From the NCBI GenBank assembly GCA_020052325.1, contig JAGVPF010000047.1, forward strand, positions 1 to 5,207: a stretch of 5,207 bases of DNA, written 5' to 3'. The stretch is from an archaeon. GTDB lineage: Archaea; Micrarchaeota; Micrarchaeia; Anstonellales; Bilamarchaeaceae. The notes below the pieces were generated by a model. The model was not told the DNA's origin, made no database searches, and saw only the letters and a list, made by a program, of their open reading frames with translations. This document shows positions 1-5,207 of this stretch, one piece after another (the first letter of the stretch is position 1; each line of letters begins with the position of its first letter). The translations under genes and the position numbers were made by a program.

Positions 1-280
1 AATTGCCGCCTTCTGCGCTGACAATGCCTTTCACGGTGGCGTTCCTGCCCCCATCGGTGTCCTTGCATGTTCCGCACGCACCTTCAATGGACGCGGCGAA
101 TCCGTAACAGCGGGCGCTGCACGCGTTCGGATACGTGGTTTCGTTCGCGCAGACCTGCATCGTTGCTCCGGTGCAGTTTGACAGGCATTTTGCCGTCTCA
201 TTCTGCTGCGGCACCGGCCCGGCGCACCCTGCCAGCATTACGGATAGAACCAGAATCAATGCGATAAAGTAGCCCCTCAT
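1..280 (-). CDS. Kazal-type lipoprotein, 3'-truncated by window edge (paralogue of the next gene)
   Basis: Translating from the ATG at 280 gives 93 residues that run off the left edge of the window with no stop. The N-terminus is a lipoprotein signal: a short basic start, a hydrophobic stretch, and lipobox L-A-G-C at residues 16-19, so Cys19 is the likely lipidated anchor on the outer face of the membrane. Residues 32-69 carry six cysteines (32, 36, 44, 54, 58, 69) in Kazal order, with a TYPNAC motif matching the usual TYGNxC. The residue at the canonical P1 position (second after the second Cys) is Gly38, which is unpromising for tight serine-protease inhibition. At Cys72 a KDTDGG motif opens a repeat like those of the neighbouring lipoprotein. 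Sequons occur at Asn27, 35, 46 and 80. An AGGAG lies only 2 nt before the ATG. The signal and fold class are clear, but the molecular target is not known. Confidence 0.85.
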   Translation of the reverse strand, partial: MRGYFIALILVLSVMLAGCAGPVPQQNETAKCLSNCTGATMQVCANETTYPNACSARCYGFAASIEGACGTCKDTDGGRNATVKGIVSAEGGN

Positions 281-302
281 GGCTCCTAACTTGGCTTAAA
301 GG

Positions 303-310
303 ATTTAAAA
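303..310 (-). promoter_or_regulatory. Candidate TATA box for the truncated Kazal lipoprotein gene
   Basis: On the minus strand the octamer TTTTAAAT is centred about 27 nt upstream of the ATG at 280, which is the usual archaeal TATA-to-start distance. It would give a transcript with almost no leader, which fits poorly with the AGGAG just before the start codon, so the real start site may lie further upstream. No convincing BRE precedes it. This is a weak positional call. Confidence 0.35.
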
Positions 311-337
311 GAAGAGGTGGGAGCTCGCGGGATGGGT

Positions 338-355
338 GAAAAAGGGGAAAAGAAG
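338..355 (-). terminator. Candidate T-tract terminator after the Kazal/repeat lipoprotein gene
   Basis: Read on the minus strand, two T-runs (four and five T) separated by C's occur about 40-55 nt after the TAG stop at 394-396. Archaeal RNA polymerase terminates at oligo-T tracts without needing a hairpin, and no strong stem was seen. The tract lies in the 113-bp gap before the next gene's putative promoter, so it would separate the two lipoprotein genes into different transcripts. The runs are short and interrupted, so the call is tentative. Confidence 0.3.
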
Positions 356-393
356 CCCGATTCGCAGGCAACCTCCGGACATCCTAAATATCC

Positions 394-1848
394 CTAATAT
401 ATGCATACGCCGGTGTCGCAGGCGCCCGCGCATGCGATATCCGTAGAAGCGACGTAGCCTCCAGAATCGCAATAGAACTCCCGGACAGATGCGATGTCGA
501 TGCAATAGTCCGTCTTTATCTCCGTGCCCCTTGTCACCGTTCCTGCCGGCCCGGAGGTATCGATGCCTCCGTCCGTGTCCGTGCAGCTGACGGGCATTAC
601 GGGTGCGACGCACTTCCCGGCGCTGCAGTACCCGCCGCTTGTGGCGCAGTCGAACAATCCCCACGAGATTGTATCCAGGTTGCAGTAGTACTCGGTAAGG
701 AGGCTGCCCGCGCAGTAGTCCGGCATAGACGTTCCGCCCCTCGTCGCCGACCCGGCAATGTAGACATCCCATCCGCCGTCTGTTTCAGTGCACCTGTCGG
801 CGACGCACCTTCCCTCGCTGCATATCTGCCCGCTTTCGCAATTCAGCGTAGTGCTCTGGGCCAGGGTGCCGCTGCAGTAGTACTCCGTAACCGCGGTGTT
901 GCTGGCACAGTAATCCATATGATCCCCGAAACGGTCTGTCGCCGTGCCCCGGGTTCCGCTATGCTGCCCACCGTCGCTATCCTCGCAGTCGAGCTCCCTG
1001 CAAGCGCCTACATGGCATTCATAATCCGTCGGGCATTCGCGGGTAGCGCTTGCGGGGTCATTGCCTACGCAGTAATACTCGCGCAGCGTAACCGAGTCGA
1101 AGCAGCCGTCAGTAAGGCTGCTGGAAGCGAGCACGGAACCCGAAGTCACCGTGCCCTTGAGGTATATGTCGTCACCAGAATCCGTATCGGTGCAGAACTT
1201 TTCAGCAGTCGCGCACCTGCCGTCCAGGCACCTCTCGCCGCTGCCGCATTGGTGGATGCTGCTTGAAACGTTCCCGTCCTGGCAGTAATACTCCTTGACG
1301 AGGCGGAGGTCGGTGCAGACGTCGCTGTATGAAATTCCGCTTTTCTTCACCACGCCCGCACTATAGTACTCCTCCCCGCCATCGCTGTCAGTGCACGCGC
1401 TCTGGACCGGGGGCGCGGGCGTTGCGGTGCAGGCGCCTTCTTTGCATTCATAATCCTGCGGGCAGGCAATCGTCTGGTTGGATGCCCTGCCGTTTTCGCA
1501 GTAGTATTCCGTGACCGAGCTATTGTCATGGCATGAGTCGATAAGGGCAAAAGAGCTCGTCCCCTCGACTACGCTTCCCATGCTCATCACGTTCTTGCCG
1601 CCATCCGAATCATCGCAGGCGAGACCGGGTGCGCATTCGCCGCTATGGGCAATGCTTGCTTTGGCGCATGCCGCCACGCACGCATTGCCGTACGTTATGC
1701 CATCCGTGCCGCAAACCGGGTCGTACTGCATGGTGCAGGCGCATCCCGTCTGGTTGGTTTGATTTGAAGTCTGGTTCTGTTCCGGTGGCATCCCGATGCA
1801 CCCGGCTAACACTACGAGTATCATAACAGCTGCAAGATAAGCCTTCAT
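394..1848 (-). CDS. Lipoprotein with one Kazal domain and six DSDGG/EYYC cysteine-rich repeats
   Basis: The protein has 484 residues. Residues 1-17 form a lipoprotein signal with lipobox L-A-G-C (14-17). Residues 25-34 hold three consecutive NQT sequons, probably a glycosylated spacer. Residues 36-72 are a Kazal domain with six cysteines (36, 38, 46, 57, 61, 72) and the core [14 protein letters not shown]; the predicted P1 residue is Met40. Residues 78-482 contain six repeats of about 60-65 residues, each with six cysteines: C-(D/E/T)-x-(S/T/D)-D-G/S-G at the start, a central Cys, (E)YYC, and C..C..GxC at the end. There is no transmembrane tail, so the lipid is the anchor. The Met at 1848 was chosen because it starts the signal directly and has AAGGA 7-8 nt upstream overlapping the preceding TAA. 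A Met at 1869 would add 7 residues. The frame stays open upstream, but that part overlaps the preceding gene. The gene lies 10 nt after its upstream neighbour, so it is probably co-transcribed. Possible roles are envelope protease inhibitor, adhesin or structural stalk; function is unproven. Confidence 0.88.
   Translation of the reverse strand: MKAYLAAVMILVVLAGCIGMPPEQNQTSNQTNQTGCACTMQYDPVCGTDGITYGNACVAACAKASIAHSGECAPGLACDDSDGGKNVMSMGSVVEGTSSFALIDSCHDNSSVTEYYCENGRASNQTIACPQDYECKEGACTATPAPPVQSACTDSDGGEEYYSAGVVKKSGISYSDVCTDLRLVKEYYCQDGNVSSSIHQCGSGERCLDGRCATAEKFCTDTDSGDDIYLKGTVTSGSVLASSSLTDGCFDSVTLREYYCVGNDPASATRECPTDYECHVGACRELDCEDSDGGQHSGTRGTATDRFGDHMDYCASNTAVTEYYCSGTLAQSTTLNCESGQICSEGRCVADRCTETDGGWDVYIAGSATRGGTSMPDYCAGSLLTEYYCNLDTISWGLFDCATSGGYCSAGKCVAPVMPVSCTDTDGGIDTSGPAGTVTRGTEIKTDYCIDIASVREFYCDSGGYVASTDIACAGACDTGVCIY
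403..1617 (-). repeat. Six tandem protein repeats (DSDGG...EYYC...GxC) within the lipoprotein
   Basis: The units, in protein order, are 1429-1617, 1213-1395, 1000-1194, 805-987, 610-792 and 403-585. Each encodes 61-65 residues with six cysteines in the same order and a D-S/T-D-G/S-G motif directly after the first. The EYYC (once EFYC) segment is also visible in the DNA as a recurring plus-strand word, GCAGTA(G/A)TA(C/T)TC, near 682, 874, 1069, 1282 and 1498. The remaining DNA has diverged widely, so these are old duplications under protein-level constraint, not a recent tandem array. Even cysteine numbers suggest three disulfides per unit. I recall similar repeats in surface proteins of DPANN archaea but cannot name a formal domain family. 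Confidence 0.85.
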
Positions 1849-1858
1849 AGCCAAATCC

Positions 1859-2518
1859 TTACCGCGCATCTTTATAACTGGTGACGAGGGCGATGGTAAG
1901 AAGCACCGCACCCGTCGGGCATAGCGGCCCCGAATCCGGAGTGCCGTTCCCAGCCCCGCTCTGATTAGTCCCATTGGTCGCGTTGAATCCCGGGGCGGTG
2001 CCGTTTCCGGCCGGCGGGATGCTTGTGGAGTTGTTCGCAGGAGGTTTCGGGGGTCCGGTCTGGTTCGTCGCATTGGCGGTCTGGTTTCCGGGCTTGATCG
2101 GAGGCGGGGGGAACTGGCTGCCGCCCCAGCAGGGCGAGAGGTCGAAATGTATCTCCTTGTTGCGGAACCCCTTCTTCTCCACGACCATGATGAAGAGCCC
2201 GCGCATGAGCTTCACGTTCCCGGGCAGGCGGATGAGGCTGAACCCGTCCTTGTCTGTCTTGCTGTTGGACAGCAGGGGCGAGCTGAAATCGACGTATTTG
2301 AGATAAATGTTAGCATCGCGGACGGGGCGGTTGCTCTCATTGTATATGGACACGCTTATCGTTGATGCGTTGCAGTCCGCGCTGAGCGAATAAGTGAATT
2401 CCGAGAGCGAGATGTCGCCTAAATCTTTCTGCTCGTATATCCTGGGCCCTATCGTGAGCGCGAAGGATGCTCCAAATAGGCATAGGAGCGCCAGCAGGAG
2501 CGAGGCTTGCTTTTCCAT
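1859..2518 (-). CDS. Secreted or membrane-anchored protein: carboxypeptidase-regulatory-like domain plus N-glycosylation-rich stalk
   Basis: The protein has 219 residues. Residues 1-20 look like a Sec signal peptide ending SFA, with cleavage probably before Leu21. Residues 45-128 resemble a carboxypeptidase-regulatory/Ig-like beta-sandwich: an N-R-P-V-x-D-A-N-I-Y-L segment, then a T-D-K-D-G-F turn and a strand ending K-K-G-F. Residues 134-198 are low-complexity Pro/Asn/Gly/Thr with ten NxS/T sequons (Asn145, 149, 152, 162, 163, 172, 179, 182, 185, 191), probably an extended glycosylated stalk. Residues 200-215 are Cys-Pro followed by a short hydrophobic stretch, then a charged tail, which could be a C-terminal membrane anchor although it is short. 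The ATG at 2518 puts the gene 4 nt after the rfcS stop. An ATG at 2533 would overlap rfcS by 11 nt and add five polar residues before the signal, so it is less likely. The specific function is not recognisable. Confidence 0.82.
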   Translation of the reverse strand: MEKQASLLLALLCLFGASFALTIGPRIYEQKDLGDISLSEFTYSLSADCNASTISVSIYNESNRPVRDANIYLKYVDFSSPLLSNSKTDKDGFSLIRLPGNVKLMRGLFIMVVEKKGFRNKEIHFDLSPCWGGSQFPPPPIKPGNQTANATNQTGPPKPPANNSTSIPPAGNGTAPGFNATNGTNQSGAGNGTPDSGPLCPTGAVLLTIALVTSYKDAR

Positions 2519-2522
2519 CCCG

Positions 2523-3479
2523 TCACTTCGCATTGGAAAACTGCGCGAGCATGGCCTCGAGCTGGATGCGCTCGCTCGCTCCCTGGACCAGCCTGAAGTT
2601 GTACTCGCCCAGGATCTCGATTAGCTTCATCCTCTGCTTTTCGGGCACATCAAGCTTCGGTATCTCGCGGTAGACCTGGTACATGATGTCCTCGCCGGAG
2701 AGGCCGTATGTGATTATCAGCTTGTCGAGGTTTTCCCTTGCCTCCTGGAACTTGCCCGCAATAGCCATCCCGACCATGTCCTTGACTTCCTTTGGCATGG
2801 CGCGGCTGCTTGTCTTATGGACGAGCTCCTCTGTTATGTGCTCGGAATGCATCGCACAGCCCTGTATCGTGTTGAGGGCGCGCCTCATGTCCCCCTCGGA
2901 GACATAGAAGACCGCTTCGTATGCCTTCTCATCGACCTTCAGCTTCTCACACCTGGCGACATGCTCGAGCGCCTTGTGCATCTCCTTTGCGTTAAGGGGC
3001 ATGAAGCGGAAGACCGCGCACCTGCTCTGTATCGGCTCTATGATGCGCGAGGAATAATTGGCAGAGATGATGAACCTGGTCACCGAGGAATTGGCCTCCA
3101 TCGTCCTTCGGAGGGCCTGCTGGGCATCGGCTGTGAGCGCGTCGCCTTCGTCGAGGAAAATCAGCTTGAACGGGGCTTCGCCAAGCGAAACCGAGCGGGC
3201 GAAATCCTTAATCCGGCCTCTCACTATGTCGATTCCGCGGTCGTCGCTGGCGTTCAGCTCCAGGAAATTGCCGCTGATATCGGCCCCGAACAGCTCGTGG
3301 GCGAGCGCGAGGGCGCTCGTGGTCTTGCCGACCCCTGGGGGGCCTGAGAAAAGCATGTTCGGCATGTTCTTCTTGCTGACAAATGCCTTGAGGCTTTTTA
3401 TCGCCTCTTCCTGCCCCATGACTTCGTCGAGTTTCTTTGGCCTGTATTTCTCTGTCCATGGCAGAATGTCCTGTTCCAT
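2523..3479 (-). CDS. rfcS: Replication factor C small subunit (sliding-clamp loader ATPase)
   Basis: The 318-residue protein is full length for archaeal RfcS. With RfcL it forms the clamp loader that opens PCNA and places it on primer-template DNA in an ATP-dependent step. Visible motifs in order are: RFC box II around W-T-E-K-Y-R-P (8-14) to G-Q (22-23); Walker A G-P-P-G-V-G-K-T (46-53); the L-N-A-S-D-D-R-G segment (75-82); Walker B L-I-F-L-D-E-G-D (106-113); A-L-R-R-T-M-E (122-128); the S-R-C arginine-finger motif (152-154); and sensor 2 G-D-M-R-R-A-L-N (196-203). A helical collar region follows. The Walker B box reads DEGD rather than the more usual DEAD, but the Asp and Glu that matter are present. 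There is no Shine-Dalgarno before the ATG, and a TATA box lies about 25 nt upstream, so the mRNA is probably leaderless. RfcL is not in the window. Confidence 0.97.
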   Translation of the reverse strand: MEQDILPWTEKYRPKKLDEVMGQEEAIKSLKAFVSKKNMPNMLFSGPPGVGKTTSALALAHELFGADISGNFLELNASDDRGIDIVRGRIKDFARSVSLGEAPFKLIFLDEGDALTADAQQALRRTMEANSSVTRFIISANYSSRIIEPIQSRCAVFRFMPLNAKEMHKALEHVARCEKLKVDEKAYEAVFYVSEGDMRRALNTIQGCAMHSEHITEELVHKTSSRAMPKEVKDMVGMAIAGKFQEARENLDKLIITYGLSGEDIMYQVYREIPKLDVPEKQRMKLIEILGEYNFRLVQGASERIQLEAMLAQFSNAK

Positions 3480-3497
3480 CAGGAATAATCCGGTGTC

Positions 3498-3516
3498 AAT
3501 ATATATAAATTTTCGC
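3498..3516. promoter_or_regulatory. Shared or overlapping divergent promoter core (BRE/TATA) for rfcS and the KaiC-like gene
   Basis: The 62-bp gap between the two divergent starts contains one AT-rich core, AATATATATAAATTTT (3498-3513). On the minus strand it reads GCGAAAA followed by TTTATATATATT, a good BRE-plus-TATA match, centred about 25 nt before the rfcS ATG, which predicts a leaderless transcript. On the plus strand the same bases read ATATATATAAAT; initiation about 25 nt downstream would fall near 3530, leaving a leader of roughly 12 nt that includes GGTGA. The plus-strand BRE is weaker. The nearly symmetric TATA may therefore bind TBP in either orientation. Start sites are inferred from spacing only. 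Confidence 0.65.
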
Positions 3517-3541
3517 GGATAGTGAAAGCCAACGTGGTGAC

Positions 3542-4228
3542 ATGGACCGAGTGAAAACAGGGATATCAGGTTTGGACGAGATGCTTAATGGCGGCATACC
3601 TGCAGGCAGGCATGTGGCGCTCTACGGAGGCCCGGGCGCCGGAAAGACCTCATTCTGTTTCGAATACCTCTATCAGGGGGCGAAGATGGGTGAGAACGGC
3701 CTGTATATCAGCCTGGAGGAAACCGCGGACGACATTGTTGAGAACATGAAAAGCACGTTTCCCCTCCTGACTGACACCGCAACTCTTGTCGAAGAGAAAA
3801 AGCTGGAGCTGATCAAGCCCGAAAAGCTCGATTTGGAGGAGGTCGCGAACCTTCTCGAGGACCGCATAACATCGAACGGAATCAAGCGCGCGGTCATAGA
3901 CTCGGCGACCATGATACGCCTTTCCTTCAAGAGCGATGTCGAATACCGCCAGACGCTTTTCGAGTTCCTTTCCCTGCTGCGCAACCTCGACGTGACGACA
4001 ATCACAACGGTGGAGGCCACCAGCGCAAGGAGGGAGGAGATGCGCTTCGATATCGAGCATTTCGTCATGGACGGAATCATCAACCTCTACAACCTCGATC
4101 GCGATGACAGGCGTGTCCGCGCCCTCGAAATCTTCAAGATGCGCGGAACCGACCATTCGCGCGACCTGGTGCCGTTCAAGGTGACGCCGAGTGGAATAAA
4201 GGTCTATGTTGGTGAGAAGGTATTCTGA
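3542..4228 (+). CDS. Single-domain KaiC-family (RecA-superfamily) ATPase
   Basis: This 228-residue protein is one KaiC/RadA-like core. It opens with the typical T-G-I-S-G-L-D-E-M-L-N-G-G-I-P (6-20), then Walker A G-P-G-A-G-K-T-S (30-37), the paired Glu59-Glu60 that KaiC proteins use for catalysis, a Walker B strand ending I-D (119-120), and late motifs V-M-D-G-I-I-N-L (175-182) and R-A-L-E-I-F-K-M-R-G-T (193-203). There is no second KaiC domain, no recombinase N-terminal HhH domain and no transmembrane segment, so it is neither a cyanobacterial-type clock KaiC nor RadA. Archaea carry many such stand-alone proteins; ArlH of the archaellum motor is one specialised relative, but no archaellum genes are present here. 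GGTGA ends 1 nt before the ATG, a short but usable spacing. It is probably a cytosolic ATP-dependent signalling or regulatory switch; the partner is unknown. Confidence 0.9.
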   Translation: MDRVKTGISGLDEMLNGGIPAGRHVALYGGPGAGKTSFCFEYLYQGAKMGENGLYISLEETADDIVENMKSTFPLLTDTATLVEEKKLELIKPEKLDLEEVANLLEDRITSNGIKRAVIDSATMIRLSFKSDVEYRQTLFEFLSLLRNLDVTTITTVEATSARREEMRFDIEHFVMDGIINLYNLDRDDRRVRALEIFKMRGTDHSRDLVPFKVTPSGIKVYVGEKVF

Positions 4229-4287
4229 GCCCCATAACCATCCGGACCCCCATCTGCAATCAACACAAAGCGCCATCCCAATTCATG

Positions 4288-4294
4288 TTTTTTT
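4288..4294 (+). terminator. Candidate oligo-T terminator downstream of the KaiC-like gene
   Basis: A run of seven T's on the plus strand lies about 60 nt after the KaiC-like stop and 32 nt before the S-layer start. Oligo-T runs of this length can terminate archaeal transcription without a hairpin. The same AT-rich patch, TTTTTTTCAATA, could instead be a poor TATA element for the S-layer gene, being at about the right distance. Both roles are possible, and the rest of the 98-bp gap shows no better candidate for either. Confidence 0.35.
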
Positions 4295-4314
4295 CAATAC
4301 CCCAGAACAAACTA

Positions 4315-4319
4315 GAGGT
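4315..4319 (+). promoter_or_regulatory. Shine-Dalgarno site for the S-layer gene
   Basis: GAGGT sits 7 nt before the ATG at 4327, ideal for pairing with the 3' end of archaeal 16S rRNA. It decides the start: an ATG at 4322 leads into a stop after one further codon. This is the best-formed ribosome binding site in the window, consistent with high expression of an S-layer protein. Confidence 0.75.
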
Positions 4320-4326
4320 ATATGCC

Positions 4327-5207
4327 ATGAAAGTCAACCTTAAGAAAATCGGAGCGATTGTCGCCGGTGCGACAATCTTGGCGAGTTCAGCGGCTTTTGC
4401 CGGACTAATGTTCGGCTCGACGACGCTGGTGGACGACAACGGCGCACCTGTGGCCAAAGTCGTGCTGGGGAGCAGCGCGCAGCCCAGCGACGCTGTCGCC
4501 GCATCGCTGATTGCGGGGAAGATGGTGAGCGAGAGCTACAAGAGCACCACCGTCACCGCGCAGGTATCCGGCACTGCAGCATGCACGCCAAGCGGCGGCA
4601 GCGCAACCGGCACGTGCAGCATCAGCAACGAGAAGGCAAGGCTGGAGATAACCGTGCCGGGCGCAATTGCGGCGGGCACCTGGACTGGAGACAACCTGAT
4701 AGGCGACTACCTGAACCGGGCATTGCAGGACAGGGAACCGAACGATGACCCGGGAGACTCAGACCAGGCATACGAGATGGGCGGCTCTGACACATCCGAA
4801 GGCGCAAACCCCTTCACAGACGGCCTTACGGGCAACATCGGGCCGACCGAGGAGTTCATGTACAAGGTTGGCGGCGAGCAGTTCTCTGTATTTGCCGACA
4901 AGTCCCTCATGGACGACGACTCGGGCAACTCATACGTTGAGATGCAGGCGCTCTGGCTGAAGGGTGACAACCACTTCGACTCAGACCCAGACGATGTCGT
5001 AGGCAGATTGGAGTACCTCGCATACACGCTGAAGTTCGACGGCCCTGGAGGCGATGAGCTCGGCGTCCCAGAATGTACCGAGGCAGAAGACCAGGACTAC
5101 GCGGACTGCAAGGACGAGACCGGCGAGACGACCATCGACGATGCGACTGAAACGCACCGCATGAAGGTCTGGTTCCTCGGCGAGGAGTGGATCATCAGCG
5201 AGATGAA
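4327..5207 (+). CDS. S-layer protein, methanococcal type, N-terminal part (3'-truncated by window edge)
   Basis: The frame is open from 4327 to the window end, giving 293 residues without a stop. It starts with a signal peptide: Lys-rich M-K-V-N-L-K-K, a hydrophobic core, then an S-A-A-F-A site near residue 25. Right after it comes F-G-S-T-T-L-V-D-D-N-G-A-P-V-A-K-V-V-L-G (29-48), a hallmark of S-layer proteins of the Methanococcus family (S_layer_N). The segment W-F-L-G-E-E-W-I-I-S-E-M (282-293) is a second conserved feature of that family. The mature part is strongly acidic, with Asp/Glu-rich runs around 136-150, 196-222 and 251-275. Four cysteines form two close pairs, 86/97 and 250/261, plausibly two local disulfides. 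The protein would be exported and assemble into the surface lattice. Full members are usually over 500 residues, so perhaps half is missing here. It is probably a separate transcription unit from the KaiC-like gene. Confidence 0.92.
   Translation, partial: MKVNLKKIGAIVAGATILASSAAFAGLMFGSTTLVDDNGAPVAKVVLGSSAQPSDAVAASLIAGKMVSESYKSTTVTAQVSGTAACTPSGGSATGTCSISNEKARLEITVPGAIAAGTWTGDNLIGDYLNRALQDREPNDDPGDSDQAYEMGGSDTSEGANPFTDGLTGNIGPTEEFMYKVGGEQFSVFADKSLMDDDSGNSYVEMQALWLKGDNHFDSDPDDVVGRLEYLAYTLKFDGPGGDELGVPECTEAEDQDYADCKDETGETTIDDATETHRMKVWFLGEEWIISEM

Noticed and set aside
305..772. 155-residue minus-strand frame overlapping the end of the repeat lipoprotein
   Set aside because: It is a frame-shifted reading of the Cys-rich repeats, Arg/Gly/His-rich with no domain, while the other frame has conserved repeats and a signal peptide.
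919..1266. 115-residue plus-strand frame opposite the repeats
   Set aside because: It is Ala-rich antisense to a well-supported gene, with no motif, signal or ribosome binding site.
403..1617. CRISPR array or recent DNA tandem repeat, suggested by regularly recurring GCAGTA(G/A)TA words
   Set aside because: The recurring word encodes the conserved EYYC motif of protein repeats about 190-215 bp apart, and the DNA between the words is diverged coding sequence.
1849..2073. A 75-residue N-terminal extension of the Kazal/repeat lipoprotein, since the frame stays open upstream to an ATG at 2073
   Set aside because: It would overlap the sequon-rich secreted protein gene extensively, is Arg/Pro-rich in the manner of a shadow frame in GC-rich DNA, and would bury the lipoprotein signal inside the protein.
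2817..3347. 176-residue plus-strand frame opposite rfcS
   Set aside because: It is antisense to an unmistakable RfcS, with composition typical of a shadow and no domain.
3650..4276. 208-residue minus-strand frame opposite the KaiC-like gene
   Set aside because: The plus strand encodes a protein with every KaiC motif in place. The antisense frame has no recognisable domain.
4707..5027. 106-residue minus-strand frame opposite the S-layer gene
   Set aside because: The plus-strand frame is open from 4327 to the end with family hallmarks at both ends. The antisense frame shows none.

Overview
The window comes from an archaeon. It carries an archaeal/eukaryotic-type small clamp-loader subunit (RfcS), a single-domain KaiC-family ATPase, the start of an S-layer protein of the methanococcal type, AT-rich TATA/BRE-like promoter elements, and lipoproteins and secreted proteins crowded with N-glycosylation sequons. 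The DNA is GC-rich. The Cys-rich surface repeat built on D-S/T-D-G-G and EYYC motifs, together with a compact layout, suggests a DPANN-type lineage such as Micrarchaeota or a relative. That placement is an inference from recalled family patterns, not a database result.

Layout: bases 1-3479 are read leftward and 3542-5207 rightward, diverging from a 62-bp intergenic region (3480-3541) with one AT-rich core that could serve both directions. The leftward unit starts with rfcS. It continues almost without a gap (4 nt, then 10 nt) into a 219-residue secreted or anchored protein with a carboxypeptidase-regulatory-like beta domain and a sequon-rich stalk, and then into a 484-residue lipoprotein with one Kazal domain and six Cys-rich repeats. 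After a 113-bp gap comes a second, paralogous Kazal lipoprotein, cut by the left edge of the window. The rightward side has a 228-residue KaiC-like ATPase, a 98-bp gap with a T-tract and a clear ribosome binding site, and the first 293 residues of an S-layer protein, cut by the right edge.

Four of the six genes encode cell-surface products: two Kazal lipoproteins, one stalked secreted protein and the S-layer protein. The other two encode cytoplasmic ATPases. The most unusual point is the architecture shared by the two lipoproteins: lipobox, sequons, Kazal-type fold, then DSDGG/EYYC repeats. They look like a duplicated pair of envelope-tethered, disulfide-rich proteins that may inhibit or bind proteases, or act as adhesins. 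They appear to be transcriptionally coupled to a replication clamp loader, which may reflect compact-genome packing more than shared function. No tRNA, rRNA, CRISPR array or mobile element was seen.
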